Of a DNA stretch of 64,000 bases, positions 60,447 through 64,000 are shown piece after piece. The notes under the pieces are model-generated. The model was not told the origin of the DNA. It ran no database searches and saw only the letters and a list, made by a program, of their open reading frames with translations. Position 1 is the first letter of the stretch. Each line of letters begins with the position of its first letter. This DNA is from Muribaculaceae bacterium. Its GTDB lineage: Bacteria > Bacteroidota > Bacteroidia > Bacteroidales > Muribaculaceae. The stretch covers positions 33,790 through 97,789 of the forward strand of contig CAJSYI010000007.1 in NCBI GenBank assembly GCA_910573745.1. Reading direction: 5' to 3'. The translations under genes and the position numbers were made by a program.

Positions 60447-61659
60447 CCTCGTCGTATTTCTGGAAAAGGAAGTCGTTGTAGGGGAAACGCTCGGTATGTA
60501 TCTCCTTGGCCTTTTGGTAGAGCATCGCCTTCAGCTCGTCGATGTTGACCTTCTCTTTTGCGGAAATGAACACGCAGTCGTTGTTCATGCGCGCCATCCA
60601 TGTCTGTCTGAACTCTTCGAGCGGAATGTTCTCGCGTGTACGCGGCGTAAGATCGTCGGGGTCTTTCGGAGTATATGTGAATGCGTCTATTTTGTTGAAG
60701 ACCAATATCATCGGTTTGTCGCTTGCGCCGCATACCTCCTGAAGCGTGCGGTTGACCACCTCAATCTGTTCCTCAAACTGGGGATGGCTCACATCGACCA
60801 CATGGACAAGCACGTCGGCTTCCCGCACCTCGTCGAGCGTAGACTTGAACGAATCCACGAGATGGGTCGGCAGCTTGCGTATGAACCCCACGGTGTCGGT
60901 GAGCAGGAACGGCAGATTGTCGATCACGACTTTCCGCACGGTAGTGTCGAGTGTCGCGAAGAGCTTGTTCTCGGCAAACACCTCGCTCTTGCTCAGAAGG
61001 TTCATCAGTGTGGATTTCCCGACGTTGGTATACCCGACGAGGGCCACGCGTGTCAGTTTGCCCCTGTTTTTCCGCTGTATGCTTTTCTGCTTGTCGATGT
61101 CTTTGAGGTCGTTCTTGAGCCTGGAGATTTTGTCGAGGATGATTCGGCGGTCGGTCTCGATCTGAGTCTCACCCGGGCCGCGCATGCCTATGCCGCCGCG
61201 TTGCCGCTCAAGATGGGTCCACATGCGGGTCAGGCGTGGAAGAAGATATTGGTATTGTGCGAGTTCCACCTGCGTGCGTGCCGTCGCCGTCTGCGCACGC
61301 TTGGCGAATATGTCGAGTATGAGGCTCGTGCGGTCGAGTATCTTCACTTTCAGCTCCTTCTCGATGTTGCTCACCTGCTTGGGGCTTAGGTCGTCGTCAA
61401 AGATCACAAGTCCGATTTCGTTGTCTTCCACATAGACGCGTATTTCCTCAAGCTTCCCCGTCCCGACGTAAGTGCGCGGATTCGGGTAGTCGAGTTTCTG
61501 CAGGAACCGTTTTTCCGGTTCGGCCCCTGCGGTGCGTGCCAGGAATGCGAGCTCGTCGAGATATTCGTTGGCCTTTGTCTCGTTTTGTTGCTGAGTTATG
61601 AGTCCGACGAGCACGGTGCGCTCATTGGACTCATCGGTGATTATGTTGTCTTCGATCAT
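60430..61659 (-). CDS. hflX: GTPase HflX
   Basis: This 409-residue protein has an N-terminal HflX domain (about 20-185) and a GTPase domain with GYTNVGKST (about 204-212), DTVGFIRKLP (about 251-260) and FNKIDAFT (about 321-328). The RGGIGMRGPGETQIETDRR glycine-rich linker lies between. It rescues stalled ribosomes. The TTG at 61665 gives a longer reading, but ATG 61659 is preferred. Confidence 0.93.
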   Translation of the reverse strand: MIEDNIITDESNERTVLVGLITQQQNETKANEYLDELAFLARTAGAEPEKRFLQKLDYPNPRTYVGTGKLEEIRVYVEDNEIGLVIFDDDLSPKQVSNIEKELKVKILDRTSLILDIFAKRAQTATARTQVELAQYQYLLPRLTRMWTHLERQRGGIGMRGPGETQIETDRRIILDKISRLKNDLKDIDKQKSIQRKNRGKLTRVALVGYTNVGKSTLMNLLSKSEVFAENKLFATLDTTVRKVVIDNLPFLLTDTVGFIRKLPTHLVDSFKSTLDEVREADVLVHVVDVSHPQFEEQIEVVNRTLQEVCGASDKPMILVFNKIDAFTYTPKDPDDLTPRTRENIPLEEFRQTWMARMNNDCVFISAKEKVNIDELKAMLYQKAKEIHTERFPYNDFLFQKYDEDGELQ

Positions 61660-61678
61660 TGTCAATGTCTTTCTCCTG

Positions 61679-61710
61679 CAAATTTAAGCAATTTCGTGCT
61701 AACTGCCAAA
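61679..61710 (-). promoter_or_regulatory. Promoter of hflX
   Basis: The minus-strand -33 TTTGG (61710-61706) and -7 TAAATTTG (61686-61679) are 19 bp apart, 19 bp before ATG 61659. Confidence 0.8.
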
Positions 61711-61745
61711 TTCAGGTGTCGTTGCGGTTCCTGTGTGCATTATGC

Positions 61746-61782
61746 TAAAAAAATCTCCGGAAAGGATGTCTTTCCGGAGATT
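61746..61782 (-). terminator. Intrinsic terminator of rpsA
   Basis: AATCTCCGGAAAG (61752-61764) pairs perfectly with 61770-61782 around 5 nt. On the minus strand it is followed by seven T. It is 28 bp past the rpsA stop. Confidence 0.9.
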
Positions 61783-61809
61783 CACGTATTTTCAGGGTTT
61801 CAGGGCTGG

Positions 61810-63612
61810 TCAGCCTTTGTTTTCCTCTTTCTGCATCTGCTCTTTCAGAGCCTGGAGTGCACCGAGGTCTCCGAGAGTGGTCTTCTCGATCTGCTGGGGA
61901 GCAGCCGGAGCGCTTTCTTCGCTGCGTTCGCGGCGCGGTCCACGCTTGGCGGCCTTTGCTGCACGAGCCTCTGCGCGGTTGGCGTCTTCGGCGATGCGGC
62001 TGTGGCTGAGGATGATGCGTTTGCTGTCTTTGTTGAACTCGATCACCTTGAAGTTGAGCTTGTCGTCGAGTTTGGCCTGCGAGCCGTCCTCTTTCACGAG
62101 ATGCTTCGGAGTGGCGAAACCTTCCACGCCGTATTCAAGCGCGATGACAGCACCCTTGTCCATGACTTCGATGACTGTGCCTTCGTGGATTGAGCCGACA
62201 GTGAAGATGGTCTCGAACACGTCCCAGGGATTCTCCTCAAGCTGCTTGTGTCCGAGGCTGAGGCGGCGGTTGTCCTTGTCGATTTCGAGAACCTGCACCT
62301 CGATGTCGTTGCCCACCTGAGTGAACTCGCTGGGGTGCTTGATTTTCTTGGTCCATGAAAGGTCGGAGATGTGGATGAGGCCGTCAACGCCCTCTTCAAT
62401 CTCGACAAACACGCCGAAGTTGGTGAAGTTGCGCACCTTGGCCGTGTGGCGGCTGCCGATGGCATACTTCTCTTCGATGTTCTCCCAAGGATCGTTCTTG
62501 AGCTGCTTGATGCCAAGGCTCATCTTGCGTTCCTCACGGTCGAGGGTAAGCACCACGGCCTCCACTTCGTCGCCTACTTTCAGGAAGTCCTGTGCGCTGC
62601 GGAGGTGCTGGCTCCAGCTCATCTCGCTCACGTGGATGAGTCCTTCCACGCCGGGCTGAACCTCAACGAATGCGCCGTAGTCGGTCATTACTACTACGCG
62701 GCCGTTGATGTGGTCGCCGACTTTGATCTCCTGGCTGAGGCTGTCCCATGGATGGGGCTGCAGCTGTTTGAGACCGAGGGCGATGCGCTTCTTCTCGTCG
62801 TCGAAGTCGATGATTACGACCTTGATGTCCTGGTCGAGCTCCACAACTTCGCGAGGATCGCTCACGCGGCCCCAGCTGAGGTCGGTGATGTGGACAAGGC
62901 CGTCCACGCCGCCGAGATCGACGAATACGCCGTATGCGGTGATGTTCTTGACCTTGCCTTCGAGCACCTGGCCCTTTTCAAGCTTGGAGATGATTTCGCG
63001 CTTCTGGGCTTCAAGCTCAGCCTCGATGAGCGCTTTGTGGCTGACAACCACGTTTTTGTATTCCTGGTTGATTTTGACAACCTTGAATTCCATTGTCTTG
63101 TCGACGAATACATCGTAGTCGCGGATAGGACGGACGTCGATCTGCGAGCCGGGGAGGAACGCCTCGATGCCGAACACGTCCACGATCATGCCGCCTTTGG
63201 TGCGGCTCTTGACATAGCCTTTGATGACTTCGTCGTTTTCGAGAGCCTTGTTGACGCGGTCCCAGCTGCGGGTCTGGCATGCCTTCTTGTGGGAGAGGCG
63301 GAGCTGGCCGTTCTTGTCCTCAAGAGTCTCTACGAATACCTCTACTTCATCGCCTTCCTTGAGGTCGGGGTTGTAGCGGAATTCGCTGATGGGGATGATG
63401 GCATCGGACTTCATGCCTATGTCCACGCGCACGTCGCGCTTGGAGATGGCTTTCACGCGGCCGATGGCCACTTCATTTTCTTTTACCGTGTTGAGAGACT
63501 CGTCGTAGGTCTTCATCAGTTCCTCGCGGCTCATCGCACCGGCTGTTTCGCCACTTGCGTAGGCGTTCCAATCGAAATCTTCGATCGGGGTCTGAACTTT
63601 TAAATCGCTCAT
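61810..63612 (-). CDS. rpsA: 30S ribosomal protein S1
   Basis: This 600-residue protein has six S1 RNA-binding repeats spanning about 35-530 (for example GQVLEGKVKNITAYGVFVDLGGVDGLVHITDLSWGRV-like in repeat 3 and IGSRHTAKVRNFTNFGVFVEIEEGVDGLIHISDLSW in repeat 5). Its C-terminal 70 residues are acidic and basic low-complexity. It feeds mRNA to the ribosome. It has a consensus promoter and a 180-nt structured leader. Confidence 0.96.
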   Translation of the reverse strand: MSDLKVQTPIEDFDWNAYASGETAGAMSREELMKTYDESLNTVKENEVAIGRVKAISKRDVRVDIGMKSDAIIPISEFRYNPDLKEGDEVEVFVETLEDKNGQLRLSHKKACQTRSWDRVNKALENDEVIKGYVKSRTKGGMIVDVFGIEAFLPGSQIDVRPIRDYDVFVDKTMEFKVVKINQEYKNVVVSHKALIEAELEAQKREIISKLEKGQVLEGKVKNITAYGVFVDLGGVDGLVHITDLSWGRVSDPREVVELDQDIKVVIIDFDDEKKRIALGLKQLQPHPWDSLSQEIKVGDHINGRVVVMTDYGAFVEVQPGVEGLIHVSEMSWSQHLRSAQDFLKVGDEVEAVVLTLDREERKMSLGIKQLKNDPWENIEEKYAIGSRHTAKVRNFTNFGVFVEIEEGVDGLIHISDLSWTKKIKHPSEFTQVGNDIEVQVLEIDKDNRRLSLGHKQLEENPWDVFETIFTVGSIHEGTVIEVMDKGAVIALEYGVEGFATPKHLVKEDGSQAKLDDKLNFKVIEFNKDSKRIILSHSRIAEDANRAEARAAKAAKRGPRRERSEESAPAAPQQIEKTTLGDLGALQALKEQMQKEENKG

Positions 63613-63649
63613 TAAAGATTTTGCTCAATTTCCGGCCGTTGCGGACTTG

Positions 63650-63666
63650 GCAGGGGGACTCCCTGC
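63650..63666 (-). promoter_or_regulatory. Hairpin in the rpsA leader
   Basis: GCAGGG (63650-63655) pairs with CCCTGC (63661-63666), flanked by TCCGG and CCGGA that can close an outer stem. A second hairpin CATCCA/TGGATG lies near 63749-63766. Both are within the predicted 5' leader of rpsA and could serve S1 autoregulation, as known in E. coli; here that is inference. Confidence 0.5.
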
Positions 63667-63797
63667 TCCGACTGCCCGGAAAATGAATTAAGGGTTAATA
63701 AATAAAAATTGGTTCTCATTGTCTTTTGGGCGATGCGTAATTGTCATTCATCCAGTTTGTTGGATGGTGTTTACGTAAAATCGCCGTTAAGACGCGG

Positions 63798-63829
63798 CAA
63801 AGTTAGCAAAAAAATCCGGTTCAGGCAAT
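63798..63829 (-). promoter_or_regulatory. Promoter of rpsA
   Basis: The minus-strand -33 ATTG (63829-63826) and -7 TAACTTTG (63805-63798) are 20 bp apart. The start codon is 186 bp downstream, so the leader is about 180 nt. Confidence 0.82.
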
Positions 63830-63901
63830 CAATCGGCGTAAAAATCAAGGTTTTGTACACGGCTCTTTCATTTAAACTAAAATAAAAAGCATGACTTCCC
63901 C

Positions 63902-63927
63902 TACCCGGTTCATTGTGAATCGGGTAA
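63902..63927. terminator. Hairpin at the window edge
   Basis: ACCCGGTTCA pairs with TGAATCGGGT around TTG (one G-T pair). It could terminate an upstream gene beyond the window, but no T-tract follows. Apart from this and the rpsA promoter I see nothing in 63830-64000. Confidence 0.45.
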
Positions 63928-64000
63928 TATTCTGTGTCTGTCTGTCAACGAGTTATTCTGGTGTCAAAATCTTATATTTTTCATTTTTGGCTTAAAAACC

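Noticed and set aside
62371..63603. 410-codon plus-strand frame opposite rpsA
   Set aside because: It is a shadow of the regular S1 repeats; rpsA is unambiguous on the minus strand.

Overview
The window reads as a chromosomal segment of a Bacteroidales bacterium. A gut Muribaculaceae-type genome is my best guess, but family level is inference. The evidence is the Bacteroidetes -7 promoter element TAnnTTTG before many genes, scarce Shine-Dalgarno sequences, a PorT/PorP/GldKLMN type IX secretion (T9SS) locus, GldH and a GldE-type protein, DUF4292 and DUF4954 proteins, and a 600-residue ribosomal protein S1. Most of the 64 kb is ordinary core genome with tight overlapping gene pairs. The unusual material sits in a few non-coding islands.

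Layout. 1-4.6 kb: tail of RNase Y, RicT-like PSP1 protein, GldH, M24 peptidase, CCA-adding enzyme. 4.7-5.8 kb (minus): helical lipoprotein and ECF sigma factor. 6.0-11.1 kb: DivIC/FtsB, membrane protein, CoaX, outer-membrane protein, LptC, GldE. 11.1-11.6 kb: a non-coding tandem array of 73-75 bp units. 11.7-17.5 kb: small CTD-like secreted protein, IlvE, HD hydrolase, DUF3298 lipoprotein, TPM protein, dGTPase. 17.6 kb: tRNA-Leu(UAA). 17.8-21.9 kb: four glycosyltransferases and a 55-residue ferredoxin. 22.2-25 kb: TrkA/TrkH potassium uptake. 25-30 kb: AraC regulator, several small or envelope proteins, LysE exporter, SRPBCC protein, PyrE. 30.2 kb: second ECF sigma factor. 31.2-33.7 kb: flippase and glycosyltransferase. 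33.8-40.9 kb (minus): porT-porP-gldK-gldL-gldM-gldN. 41.1-47.5 kb: dUTPase, TPR protein, DUF4292 protein, EnvC-like LytM protein, GNAT and hexapeptide transferases. 48-52.8 kb (minus): M3 peptidase, EEP hydrolase, two rhomboids. 53.0 kb: HU. 53.3-54 kb: a structured non-coding block with a promoter and a terminator-like hairpin. 54-63.6 kb (minus): outer-membrane barrel, small membrane protein, SPFH/NfeD pair, ComF-RecX-PrmC, DUF4954, HflX, ribosomal protein S1.

How it fits together. Much of the window serves the envelope: T9SS assembly, LPS transport (LptC), surface glycan synthesis, septal peptidoglycan control (DivIC, EnvC-like) and membrane quality control (rhomboids, SPFH/NfeD). The best candidates for something undescribed are all non-coding: the 53.4-53.9 kb block, the 11.1-11.6 kb array, and two families of inverted-repeat elements that appear to share a CATAGC-GG-GCTATG core.
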